In this document: positions 1 through 6,063 of the stretch, piece after piece | Position numbering within the stretch: the first letter of the stretch is position 1 | Layout of the letters: each line of letters begins with the position of its first letter | NCBI GenBank assembly: GCA_031261015.1 | Contig: JAISKG010000075.1 | Coordinates: 1-6,693 of the forward strand | Direction of reading: 5' to 3' | Length of the DNA stretch: 6,693 bases | Source: Dysgonamonadaceae bacterium | Lineage (GTDB): Bacteria > Bacteroidota > Bacteroidia > Bacteroidales > Azobacteroidaceae | Notes under the pieces: generated by a model | What the model was told of the DNA's origin: nothing | Databases searched by the model: none | Seen by the model: the letters and a program-made list of their open reading frames with translations, nothing else | Program-made: the position numbers and the translations under genes

Positions 1-1
1 A

Positions 2-343
2 GTAGTTATCATGACCGACGATGGTTCGTACGGACAAAAAGGATTGATTACCAAAGGAGTAGAAGATGTTATTCAACGAGAAAAAGTTGATCTTTGCGTG
101 ACGATCGGCCCCGCCGTCATGATGAAATTTGTTTCTTTACTCACACAAAAATACAACATTCCGACGGTCGCTTCCTTAAATACAATTATGGTGGACGGAA
201 CCGGAATGTGCGGCGCGTGCCGCGTGACGGTTGGCGGCCAAACGCGCTTCGTCTGCGTGGATGGCCCCGAATTTGATGCACATCAGGTCGATTTCGACGA
301 AATGATGTTGCGGTTGAACGCTTATAAAGAATTTGAAAATTGA
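2..343 (+). CDS. nfnA: NfnA/SudB-type ferredoxin:NADP+ oxidoreductase small subunit, C-terminal part (5' partial)
   Basis: This is the C-terminal end of an FNR-like FAD/NAD-binding subunit; the frame is open to the window edge, so the visible ATG at 11 is internal. Numbering from that Met, the NAD(P)-binding fold continues with a TDDGSYGQKG stretch and a TIGPAVMMKF helix. It ends in a [2Fe-2S] domain with ligands Asp62, Cys67, Cys70 and Cys82 (pattern D-x4-C-x2-C-x11-C, nt 194-256). PyrK, the dihydroorotate dehydrogenase electron-transfer subunit, has Cys in the first position; an Asp ligand there is known from NfnA structures, so I prefer NfnA. The cytoplasmic NfnAB complex couples NADH and ferredoxin oxidation or reduction to NADP(H). 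The large subunit follows at once, which supports the call. The stop TGA (341-343) lies in a TTGAAAAT repeat that runs up to the next start. Annotation pipelines often call this gene a sulfide/dihydroorotate dehydrogenase-like FAD/NAD-binding protein. Confidence 0.88.
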   Translation, partial: VVIMTDDGSYGQKGLITKGVEDVIQREKVDLCVTIGPAVMMKFVSLLTQKYNIPTVASLNTIMVDGTGMCGACRVTVGGQTRFVCVDGPEFDAHQVDFDEMMLRLNAYKEFEN

Positions 344-361
344 AAATGGAGAATTGAAAAT
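333..361 (+). repeat. Three TTGAAAAT direct repeats across the nfnA stop / nfnB leader
   Basis: TTGAAAAT occurs at 333-340, 340-347 and 354-361, the last ending 1 nt before the nfnB ATG. The repeats contain the nfnA stop codon and a possible but unlikely TTG start for nfnB. Together with GGAG at 348-351 they form the whole intergenic leader. Short AT-rich repeats of this kind are common between Bacteroidetes genes, as far as I recall; no function is known to me. Confidence 0.7.
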
Positions 362-362
362 T

Positions 363-1829
363 ATGATTAATACAGAATATTTAAAAGAACAGCGAACTGA
401 GGCTTGGCGCGAAGTTTTGCGCAAGTCTATGAAAAATAAAGAACGGGTGGCTGTTCCGCGCGTGAAAATGCCCGAGTTGGATCCCGAATATAGGAGTCAT
501 AGTTATGACGAAGTCAATCTGGGTTTGTCTTTAGAGCAAGCTTTATTGGAAGCCAAACGTTGTTTGGATTGTCCGGAACCTTCGTGTATAAACGGCTGTC
601 CGGTGGAAGTGAATATTCCCAAGTTCATCAAAAATATCGAACGGAACGAGGTCGGTGAAGCGGCTAAAACATTGAAGGAAACTTCGACTTTGCCGGCAGT
701 ATGCGGCCGCGTTTGCCCGCAGGAAAAACAATGCGAAAGCCAATGTATTCATTTGAAGATGAATAGCCAGCCGGTCGCCATCGGTTATCTCGAACGTTTT
801 GCGGCCGATTTTGAACGTGAGAGCGGTTCGATTTCCATTCCTCCATGTGCTGAAAACAATGGGATTAGCATCGCTGTAGTCGGTTCGGGACCAGCCGGTT
901 TGTCGTTTGCCGGGGATATGGCGAAAGCCGGTTATTCGGTCACGGTCTATGAAGCTTTGCACGAAATCGGCGGCGTATTGAAATATGGTATTCCCGAATT
1001 TCGTCTGCCTAATGCCATTGTCGATGTGGAAATTGAGATTCTGCGGCAAATGGGCGTTCGTTTCATTACCAATTGTATTGTTGGTAAAACGCTTACGTAT
1101 GAGGATTTATTAGCCGAAGGTTATCGAGGCATCTTTGTCGCCAGTGGAGCCGGTTTGCCTAATTTCATGAATATTCCGGGCGAAAATTTGTCGGGAGTTT
1201 TATCATCCAACGAATATTTAACCCGCGTGAACCTGATGGGCGCCAACAAAAAAGAAACCGATACGCCGGTTTTTCTCGGTAAAAAAGTAGCTGTGATCGG
1301 CGGCGGCAACACGGCGATGGACTCTGTACGCACTGCCCGCCGTTTGGGAGCCGAGCAAGCGATGATTGTTTACCGTCGTTCGGAAGAAGAAATGCCGGCT
1401 CGCGTAGAAGAAGTGAAACACGCTAAGGAAGAAGGAATTATATTTCTCAATTTACACAACCCGATTCAATATACCGGCGATGAAAAAGGCCGCGTCAAAC
1501 AAATGGTTTTGCAAAAAATGGAACTCGGCGAACCCGATGCTTCCGGCCGGCGCAAACCGGTAGAAATTCCCGGTGCAACAGAAACCATCGACGTCGATTT
1601 GGTAATTGTAGCCATTGGCGTATCGCCCAATCCGCTCGTTCCCAATACATTCAAAGGATTGAATATCAGTAAGTGGGGCACGATCATTGTGAATCAAGAA
1701 ACCTTGCAAACCGATTTGCCGGAGGTTTATGCCGGCGGCGACATTGTGAGGGGAGGAGCGACGGTGATTTTGGCGATGGGAGACGGGAGAAAGGCGGCCG
1801 CGGGGATGCAGCAGGCGTTTGTTGACTGA
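363..1829 (+). CDS. nfnB: NfnB/SudA (GltD-like) large subunit, NADPH-dependent glutamate synthase small-chain family
   Basis: A 488-residue FAD and FeS oxidoreductase of the GltD/NfnB family, of normal length. The N-terminal FeS domain has C67-x2-C70-x4-C75-x3-C79 and, later, C118-x5-C124-x3-C128 followed by E144 in IGYLERF. By analogy with dihydropyrimidine dehydrogenase, C67/C70/C75/C128 would bind one [4Fe-4S] cluster and C79/C118/C124/E144 the other. C114 is an extra cysteine. The FAD-binding Rossmann motif GSGPAGL is at 174-180, the NADP(H)-binding GGGNTAMDSVRTARR at 313-327, and the closing flavin motif GGDIVRGGAT at 458-467. I chose ATG 363 over an in-frame TTG at 333, because the TTG would overlap the nfnA stop and add ten residues encoded by a repeat. 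GGAG at 348-351 is a weak Shine-Dalgarno 11 nt before the ATG. The gene sits 19 nt after nfnA, so co-transcription is likely. The name gltA is often used for such genes, but no glutamate synthase large subunit is visible and the nfnA neighbour favours Nfn. Confidence 0.9.
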   Translation: MINTEYLKEQRTEAWREVLRKSMKNKERVAVPRVKMPELDPEYRSHSYDEVNLGLSLEQALLEAKRCLDCPEPSCINGCPVEVNIPKFIKNIERNEVGEAAKTLKETSTLPAVCGRVCPQEKQCESQCIHLKMNSQPVAIGYLERFAADFERESGSISIPPCAENNGISIAVVGSGPAGLSFAGDMAKAGYSVTVYEALHEIGGVLKYGIPEFRLPNAIVDVEIEILRQMGVRFITNCIVGKTLTYEDLLAEGYRGIFVASGAGLPNFMNIPGENLSGVLSSNEYLTRVNLMGANKKETDTPVFLGKKVAVIGGGNTAMDSVRTARRLGAEQAMIVYRRSEEEMPARVEEVKHAKEEGIIFLNLHNPIQYTGDEKGRVKQMVLQKMELGEPDASGRRKPVEIPGATETIDVDLVIVAIGVSPNPLVPNTFKGLNISKWGTIIVNQETLQTDLPEVYAGGDIVRGGATVILAMGDGRKAAAGMQQAFVD

Positions 1830-1846
1830 ATCGCGTATGAAAAACA

Positions 1847-1877
1847 TTAGTTATTTCCCAAAAAAATTGTACCTTTG
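1847..1877 (+). promoter_or_regulatory. Bacteroidetes-type promoter for the PBP1A gene
   Basis: TACCTTTG at 1870-1877 fits the Bacteroidetes -7 consensus TAnnTTTG. TTAG at 1847-1850, 19 nt upstream, is a weak match to the -33 TTTG element. Transcription would begin about 1883-1886, leaving a short A-rich leader (ACAAAAAACA) before the ATG at 1902. The site lies in the 72-nt gap after nfnB, which suggests that the PBP gene is transcribed separately from nfnAB. Confidence 0.6.
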
Positions 1878-1901
1878 TGACTTCATTAGCTACAAAAAAC
1901 A

Positions 1902-4241
1902 ATGAAGAAAAAAGATAACCCTATTACGCGAAAAATAATTAAATGGTTTTGGATATTTTTTGTAACCGCAATCCTCGGTAGCGCACTGTTTTTCTTATTA
2001 ATTATTAAAGGAGTTATAGGTTATATGCCTCCGGTCGAAGATCTCGAAAATCCGATCAGCAAATATGCTTCGGTAATCGTTTCGGCGGATCAGAAATCGA
2101 TGGGAACCTTTGCGCAAAGTAAGGAAAACCGGATTTATGTGAATTACAAAGAACTTTCTCCTTATATTATCGAAGCCTTGATTTCGACGGAAGACGAGCG
2201 GTTTATGGATCATTCCGGAATTGATGCCTACGCTTTGCTGAGAGCGTTTATCAAAAGCGGCATCTTGTTTCAGAAAAGCGGAGGAGGAGGGAGTACGATT
2301 ACCCAGCAATTAGCGAAACAACTTTATTCCGATCAGGCGCATAGCTTAATCGAACGCATTTCCCAAAAACCGATCGAATGGGTGATCGCCGTTCAACTGG
2401 AACGTTTTTACACAAAAGAGGAAATCATCAATATGTATCTGAATCAGTTCGATTTCCTGTATAATGCCGTCGGCATCCAATCGGCTTGCTGGGTCTATTT
2501 TGGTAAAGTTCCGAAAGATCTGACGGTGGAAGAAGCGGCCACTTTGATCGGCATGTGCAAGAATCCCTCGTATTTCAATCCTTTACGCAAAGTAGAACGC
2601 ACCGCCGGACGCCGCAATGTTGTTTTGGATTTGATGCAAAAAAACGGTTATCTCATGGCTGCCGAATGCGAGCTGGCAAAAAAACAACCTTTGGTTACGC
2701 ATTATCACAAAGTTGATCACAAAGAAGGAATAGCGCCTTATTTTCGCGAATATCTGCGTTTAATGATGACCGCACAAAAACCCGACAAGAAAAATTACGA
2801 TACTTGGCATAAGCAAAAATTTTCGGAAGATTCTTTGGCTTGGGCAACAAATCCCTTGTATGGCTGGTGTGCCAAAAACAAAAAAAGCGTTTATATCGAC
2901 GGATTGAAAATTTATACCACAATCGACTCGCGGATGCAGACTTATGCCGAACAAGCGGTGGATGAGCATATTGGACATTATTTACAGGATGCCTTCTTCC
3001 GTGAAAAAGCCAAAAGTCCGACGGCGCCATTTTCCCGTTCCGTTCGCCAGCAGGATATTGATCAAATCATGGAACGATCCATGAAACAATCCGATCGCTA
3101 TTACAAGCTCCAACAGGCGAATGCGAGCGAAAGCGAAATCCGGAAAAGTTTCAATACACCCACCGAAATGAATATTTTTTCGTGGAGCGGCATGAGAGAT
3201 ACGATCATGACACCGATGGATTCGATCCGGTACATGAAATCGTATTTGCGTACCGGCTTTATGGCGATGGATTCGCACTCGGGTGCGATCAAGGCTTACG
3301 TGGGCGGAATTAATTTTCAATATTTCCAATACGATATGGTGAGTTTGGGCAAGCGGCAAGTCGGTTCAACGATCAAGCCGTTTTTGTATTCGCTGGCTAT
3401 GGAAAGTGGATTTACGCCTTGTACCGAAGTGATGCACGTTCAACAAGAGTTGCTGCAAGAAAATGGGAAAATATGGAGACCTCGTGCCCCTCAACAGCGG
3501 ATCGGCGAAATGGTTTCCGTCCGCTGGGGATTGCAACATTCCGACAACTGGGTGACGGCCGCGCTGATGAAGCAATTATCGCCTTATACCTTTGTCCGCT
3601 TGTTGCGCTCGTATGGTTTGCAAGGGCAGCTCGATCCTGTAGTTTCCTTATGTTTAGGATCTTGCGATGCTTCGATCAGCGAAATGGTTTCCGCATATTC
3701 GACGTTTGTCAATGGCGGCGCACGCGTAGAACCTATGTTTGTCACTCGCATTGAAGATATTAATGGAAATACAATTGCTTCGTTTTCGCCTCGCGTGCAG
3801 GAAGTCATCAGTGAAGCAGCTACTTACAAGATGCTCAGCATGTTGCGCAGCGTGATCGACGGCGGTACCGGCTATCGGATGCGTTTCCGTCACAAACTGA
3901 CGGTTCCGATGGGCGGCAAAACCGGAACGACACAAAATAACTCCGACGGATGGTTCATGGGCTTTACGCCTTCATTAGTAGGCGGTTGTTGGGTCGGCGG
4001 CGAGGATCGCTCCATTCACTTCGACCGGATGACGGAAGGGCAAGGTGCGAGCATGGCATTGCCGATCATGGGTTATTTCTTGAAAAAAGTATATGACGAT
4101 CCGAAATTAGGTTATTCGCAATCGGAAACTTTCGCGGTTCCTTCGCAATACAGCGATCCGTGCCCTGCTTCGTCAATCAGTGAATTGGATGATCCGACGA
4201 TAGTCAGTACTTATGGAGAATTGGATGATAATTTTCAATAA
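1902..4241 (+). CDS. mrcA: Class A penicillin-binding protein (PBP1A-type glycosyltransferase/transpeptidase)
   Basis: A bifunctional peptidoglycan synthase of 779 residues, normal for Bacteroidetes PBP1A. It polymerises lipid II into glycan strands and cross-links the stem peptides on the outer face of the inner membrane. A basic N-terminus (MKKKDNPITRK) leads into one membrane anchor, about residues 15-40. The GT51 glycosyltransferase domain follows (about 60-250), with the catalytic-Glu motif ISTEDERFMDHSGID (E97), the GGGGSTITQQLAKQL motif (127-141) and the ERFYTKEEIINMYLN helix. A linker (about 340-450) contains a charged insert of the type seen in Bacteroidetes homologues. The transpeptidase domain has S489-T-I-K492 (nucleophile Ser489), S547-D-N549 and K673-T-G-T. 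All expected catalytic motifs are present, so the enzyme should be active. There is no Shine-Dalgarno before ATG 1902, only an A-rich leader, which is usual for this phylum. Its own promoter lies at 1847-1877. The symbol mrcA/ponA is by family; I cannot tell paralogues apart. Confidence 0.95.
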   Translation: MKKKDNPITRKIIKWFWIFFVTAILGSALFFLLIIKGVIGYMPPVEDLENPISKYASVIVSADQKSMGTFAQSKENRIYVNYKELSPYIIEALISTEDERFMDHSGIDAYALLRAFIKSGILFQKSGGGGSTITQQLAKQLYSDQAHSLIERISQKPIEWVIAVQLERFYTKEEIINMYLNQFDFLYNAVGIQSACWVYFGKVPKDLTVEEAATLIGMCKNPSYFNPLRKVERTAGRRNVVLDLMQKNGYLMAAECELAKKQPLVTHYHKVDHKEGIAPYFREYLRLMMTAQKPDKKNYDTWHKQKFSEDSLAWATNPLYGWCAKNKKSVYIDGLKIYTTIDSRMQTYAEQAVDEHIGHYLQDAFFREKAKSPTAPFSRSVRQQDIDQIMERSMKQSDRYYKLQQANASESEIRKSFNTPTEMNIFSWSGMRDTIMTPMDSIRYMKSYLRTGFMAMDSHSGAIKAYVGGINFQYFQYDMVSLGKRQVGSTIKPFLYSLAMESGFTPCTEVMHVQQELLQENGKIWRPRAPQQRIGEMVSVRWGLQHSDNWVTAALMKQLSPYTFVRLLRSYGLQGQLDPVVSLCLGSCDASISEMVSAYSTFVNGGARVEPMFVTRIEDINGNTIASFSPRVQEVISEAATYKMLSMLRSVIDGGTGYRMRFRHKLTVPMGGKTGTTQNNSDGWFMGFTPSLVGGCWVGGEDRSIHFDRMTEGQGASMALPIMGYFLKKVYDDPKLGYSQSETFAVPSQYSDPCPASSISELDDPTIVSTYGELDDNFQ

Positions 4242-4253
4242 AAACGACAAGGA

Positions 4254-4287
4254 TTTTTGGAAAATAGCCGGTAAATTTCTATATTTG
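4254..4287 (+). promoter_or_regulatory. Promoter of tRNA-Gly
   Basis: TATATTTG at 4280-4287 matches the Bacteroidetes -7 box TAnnTTTG, and TTTTTG at 4254-4259 is a good -33 element with a 20-nt spacer. Transcription would begin about 4293, a few bases before the mature tRNA 5' end at 4299. The promoter begins 12 nt after the PBP stop codon. Confidence 0.75.
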
Positions 4288-4298
4288 CAGCCGCAAAC

Positions 4299-4371
<73 letters not shown>

Positions 4372-4497
4372 CTACTCTTAGAAGACACTTTAGAGATAAA
4401 TCAAGACAATGCTTTTCAAATAACTCTTATTTCAACTGAACACAGAGAAAGTGGAAAATGTAATTCTGAGGAATTCACAGAGTTATTGAATCTATAG
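4372..4497 (+). pseudogene. Coding remnant directly 3' of the tRNA, unknown protein fragment
   Basis: One frame is open from the tRNA end to TAG at 4495-4497, about 41 codons without a start. From about 4384 it reads like real protein: DTLEINQDNAFQITLIS followed by TEHRESGKCNSEEFTELL. The ITLISTxHxExGKCNSxE pattern reminds me of the beginning of uncharacterised bacterial proteins that start with ITLIGTxH..GKCNSDELYKII, but I recall this only loosely. If so, only an N-terminal fragment is left, cut off by the TAG. The lack of an ATG and the position against the tRNA suggest a deletion or integration scar. It could also be a chance open frame. Confidence 0.35.
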
Positions 4498-4613
4498 ACC
4501 GGGTTTTCTATTTGACTCGTAGATACCAACTGCATACCCAAATCATTATACACACATATTTAGGGTAAGATAATCTACCTTTTCTTCAAAAATAGGAGTA
4601 ATCATCAGAAAAA
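4498..4613. other. AT-rich spacer without a recognised gene
   Basis: No convincing coding sequence, RNA gene or terminator is visible. Short open stretches exist in both directions, for example a plus-frame fragment with RVFYLTRRYQLHTQ near 4500-4545 and a minus-frame fragment with DLGMQLVSTSQIENP. I do not recognise either, and chance is a sufficient explanation. Confidence 0.4.
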
Positions 4614-4656
4614 TGAGTTTTTACGGGTAAAAACTCAAAATAACGAAGTATCTTTG
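4614..4656 (+). promoter_or_regulatory. Perfect palindrome overlapping the -33 region of a TATCTTTG promoter
   Basis: TGAGTTTTTAC (4614-4624) and GTAAAAACTCA (4627-4637) are perfect 11-bp arms around a GG centre. The centre lies 23-24 bp before TATCTTTG (4649-4656), a good Bacteroidetes -7 box, so it coincides with the expected -33 position. This is where a dimeric repressor would block RNA polymerase. The promoter points into the Abi_C-like, DinD-like and rhuM stretch. A caution is that the Abi_C-like frame is already open across the TATCTTTG box, so the box could be partly fortuitous. As RNA, the palindrome would be a weak AU-rich hairpin with a two-base centre, so a DNA operator is more likely than a terminator. 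Confidence 0.5.
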
Positions 4657-4660
4657 CAGT

Positions 4661-4810
4661 GCAAAATGCAATATAATTAATCTCTATAAAGAGGTTAACA
4701 AAATATTGAAGATGAATCCCGCGGATTATGCTGATGATTGCTTAAAACAAATTCTTTCAGGAGTCTTCAGCATAATAAATGGCGTTTCTATGCTACGAAA
4801 TGATTTCAGT
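4661..4810 (+). pseudogene. Abi_C-like (abortive infection C-terminal domain) gene fragment
   Basis: The frame is open from 4631 to TAA at 4928-4930, with a TTG at 4706 and an ATG at 4712. The part about 4661-4810 resembles the Abi_C domain (PF14355 as I recall it): LYKEVNKILKMNPADYADD, then LKQILSGVFSIINGV, then SMLRNDFS. Family members typically read like LYK..xxLNLxPxxx..LKQILxGxxSIVxGxxxLRNxxxDAHG. Here the homology stops at LRNDFS: the conserved (D/G)AHG segment is missing and the frame runs on into QKVRLRICIYRTG, which I do not recognise. The N-terminal part of the usual protein is also missing. I read this as an internal fragment of a phage-defence gene, probably non-functional, although transcription from the TATCTTTG box at 4649 is possible. 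Confidence 0.5.
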
Positions 4811-4937
4811 CAAAAAGTTCGCTTACGGATATGTATTTACCGCACAGGGTTTTCCCTTGCCGCGAAAGCGAAGGATTGTTTGGAGTGCACGAAAATTGCA
4901 AGGGTTATTGGGTTATACGCAGTGGCGTAATGCCTAA
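4800..4937 (+). pseudogene. DinD-like fragment (45 codons), second frame
   Basis: A frame from ATG 4800 to TAA 4935-4937 encodes 45 residues, too short for most gene callers. Its end (4881-4931), WSARKLQGLLGYTQWRN, resembles the N-terminal motif of DNA-damage-inducible protein D and related BRO-like proteins, typically (Y/F)WSARELxxLLGYxxWRNF. In those proteins a long domain follows; here a stop comes two codons later. It lies in a different frame from the Abi_C-like fragment and overlaps its tail, so the two appear to have been joined by deletions. Likely a pseudogene piece. Confidence 0.4.
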
Positions 4938-5010
4938 CCGCGAACTAATCAAGCAAGTCACCAACGAAAAAGGCAAATTTTACAAAATCTATTACAAGAA
5001 AGAAAATTAA
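4831..5010 (+). CDS. Small ORF (59 codons) directly upstream of rhuM, possibly the 3' end of a lost gene
   Basis: A third frame, ATG 4831 to TAA 5008-5010, ends 4 nt before the rhuM ATG. The first half competes with the DinD-like frame and may not be real. The last 26 codons, from an internal ATG at 4930, look protein-like: MPNRELIKQVTNEKGKFY followed by KIYYKKEN. That internal ATG overlaps the stop of the preceding frame as TAATG, an arrangement typical of translational coupling. I do not recognise the tail. It may be the C-terminus of an operon partner of rhuM whose body was deleted; rhuM often sits among type I restriction-modification genes. Expression as a small peptide is possible but unproven. 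Confidence 0.4.
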   Translation: MYLPHRVFPCRESEGLFGVHENCKGYWVIRSGVMPNRELIKQVTNEKGKFYKIYYKKEN

Positions 5011-5014
5011 CAAT

Positions 5015-6058
5015 ATGTCAAACAAAAACACACCAACCATACGCAGTTCGGCTGCGGAGTATCTGACCTTTGTGGCGGCTACGGGCGATAATCCGCAGAG
5101 CATTGAAGTGCGCTACGAAGATGAAAATATCTGGCTCACGCAAAAAATTTTGGCTACGCTTTATGATGTTGAAGTGCATACTATTAATTATCACATAAAG
5201 AAAATTTTTGAAGATAGAGAACTTGATGAAAATTCAGTTATTCGAAATTTTCGAATAACTGCCACAGACGGTAAAGAATACAGTACAAATCATTACAACC
5301 TGCAAATGATTATTGCAGTTGGTTTTAAGGTAAACAACGAACGGGCGGTACAGTTTCGCAAGTGGGCTAACACAATTGTGAAAGAATACACCATTCAGGG
5401 TTGGACGATGGATGTGGAGCGGCTCAAAAAAGGCGGAACGGTGCTTGATAACAATTATTTTGAAAAGCAACTCGAACTTATTCGCGAAATTCGCTTGTCG
5501 GAACGCCGTTTTTACCAGAAAATAACCGACATTTATTCCACCGCACTCGACTACGACCCAACGGCAAAAACCACCGAACAGTTTTACAAAAAAGTACAGA
5601 ATAAGTTGCATTGGGCTATTCACAGGCACACGGCAGCCGAGTTAATTGTAGAACGCGCCGATGCCGAAAAACAAAATATGGGTTTACAAACTTGGGAAGC
5701 TGCTCCGACGGGTAAAATCCAAAAATCAGATGTGGTAATTGCAAAAAATTATCTGACGGAAACGGAAATGCGAGGTTTGGAACTCATTGTTTCAGGTTAT
5801 CTGGACTTTGCACAAAGGCAGGCAGAACGCCGTATTCCAATGACCATGCAGGATTGGGCGCGGCATTTGGATAGAATTTTGGTCGCTGACGGGAACGAAC
5901 TGTTACAAAACGCAGGAAAAATCTCGGCAGAAGTAGCACGTCTGCACTCCGAAACCGAATGGGAGAAATACCGTATTGTCCAAGACTGCCTTTTTGTAAG
6001 TGATTTCGACCGATTTATGGAATTGGAAAATTCTCGCAAAGAAATACAAAAACCATAA
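5015..6058 (+). CDS. rhuM: RhuM family protein
   Basis: A complete 347-residue member of the RhuM family (PF13310), named after the Salmonella SPI-3 gene; its biochemical role is not known. The N-terminal part (about 36-90) has a helix-turn-helix look: IWLTQKILATLYDVEVHTIN, then HIKKIFEDRELDENSVIRNF. The central and C-terminal parts carry family hallmarks: SERRFYQKITDIYSTALDYDP (about 162-182), a QNKLHWAIHRHTAAELI stretch (195-211), ERADAEKQNMGL (213-224), KSDVVIAKNYLTE (237-249) and GYLDFAQRQAERR (261-273). No signal peptide or membrane segment is visible, so it should be cytoplasmic. ATG 5015 is chosen because the preceding reading frame stops 4 nt upstream and the N-terminus fits the family; there is no Shine-Dalgarno. 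Homologues are scattered among type I restriction-modification loci and genomic islands; here no intact partner remains. Codons 74-83 coincide with a 27-nt palindrome. Confidence 0.9.
   Translation: MSNKNTPTIRSSAAEYLTFVAATGDNPQSIEVRYEDENIWLTQKILATLYDVEVHTINYHIKKIFEDRELDENSVIRNFRITATDGKEYSTNHYNLQMIIAVGFKVNNERAVQFRKWANTIVKEYTIQGWTMDVERLKKGGTVLDNNYFEKQLELIREIRLSERRFYQKITDIYSTALDYDPTAKTTEQFYKKVQNKLHWAIHRHTAAELIVERADAEKQNMGLQTWEAAPTGKIQKSDVVIAKNYLTETEMRGLELIVSGYLDFAQRQAERRIPMTMQDWARHLDRILVADGNELLQNAGKISAEVARLHSETEWEKYRIVQDCLFVSDFDRFMELENSRKEIQKP
5235..5261. repeat. 27-nt perfect palindrome inside rhuM
   Basis: Arms CAGTTATTCGAAA (5235-5247) and TTTCGAATAACTG (5249-5261) are perfect 13-bp inverted copies around a single T. 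It encodes the conserved SVIRNFRIT segment of RhuM. In mRNA it could fold into a stem of about 12 bp with a tiny loop, early in the gene. Confidence 0.9.
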
Positions 6059-6063
6059 AATTT

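Noticed and set aside
333..362. TTG 333 as the nfnB start (498 codons)
   Set aside because: It would overlap the nfnA stop and add residues encoded only by the TTGAAAAT repeat; ATG 363 fits the family N-terminus.
543..1049. 168-codon antisense open frame within nfnB
   Set aside because: It lies fully opposite conserved FeS and FAD motifs of a clear gene, and its translation looks like no known protein; it is a shadow of the GC-rich third positions.
3419..3754. 111-codon plus-strand frame inside the PBP gene
   Set aside because: It overlaps the transpeptidase domain in another frame and has no protein-like motifs.
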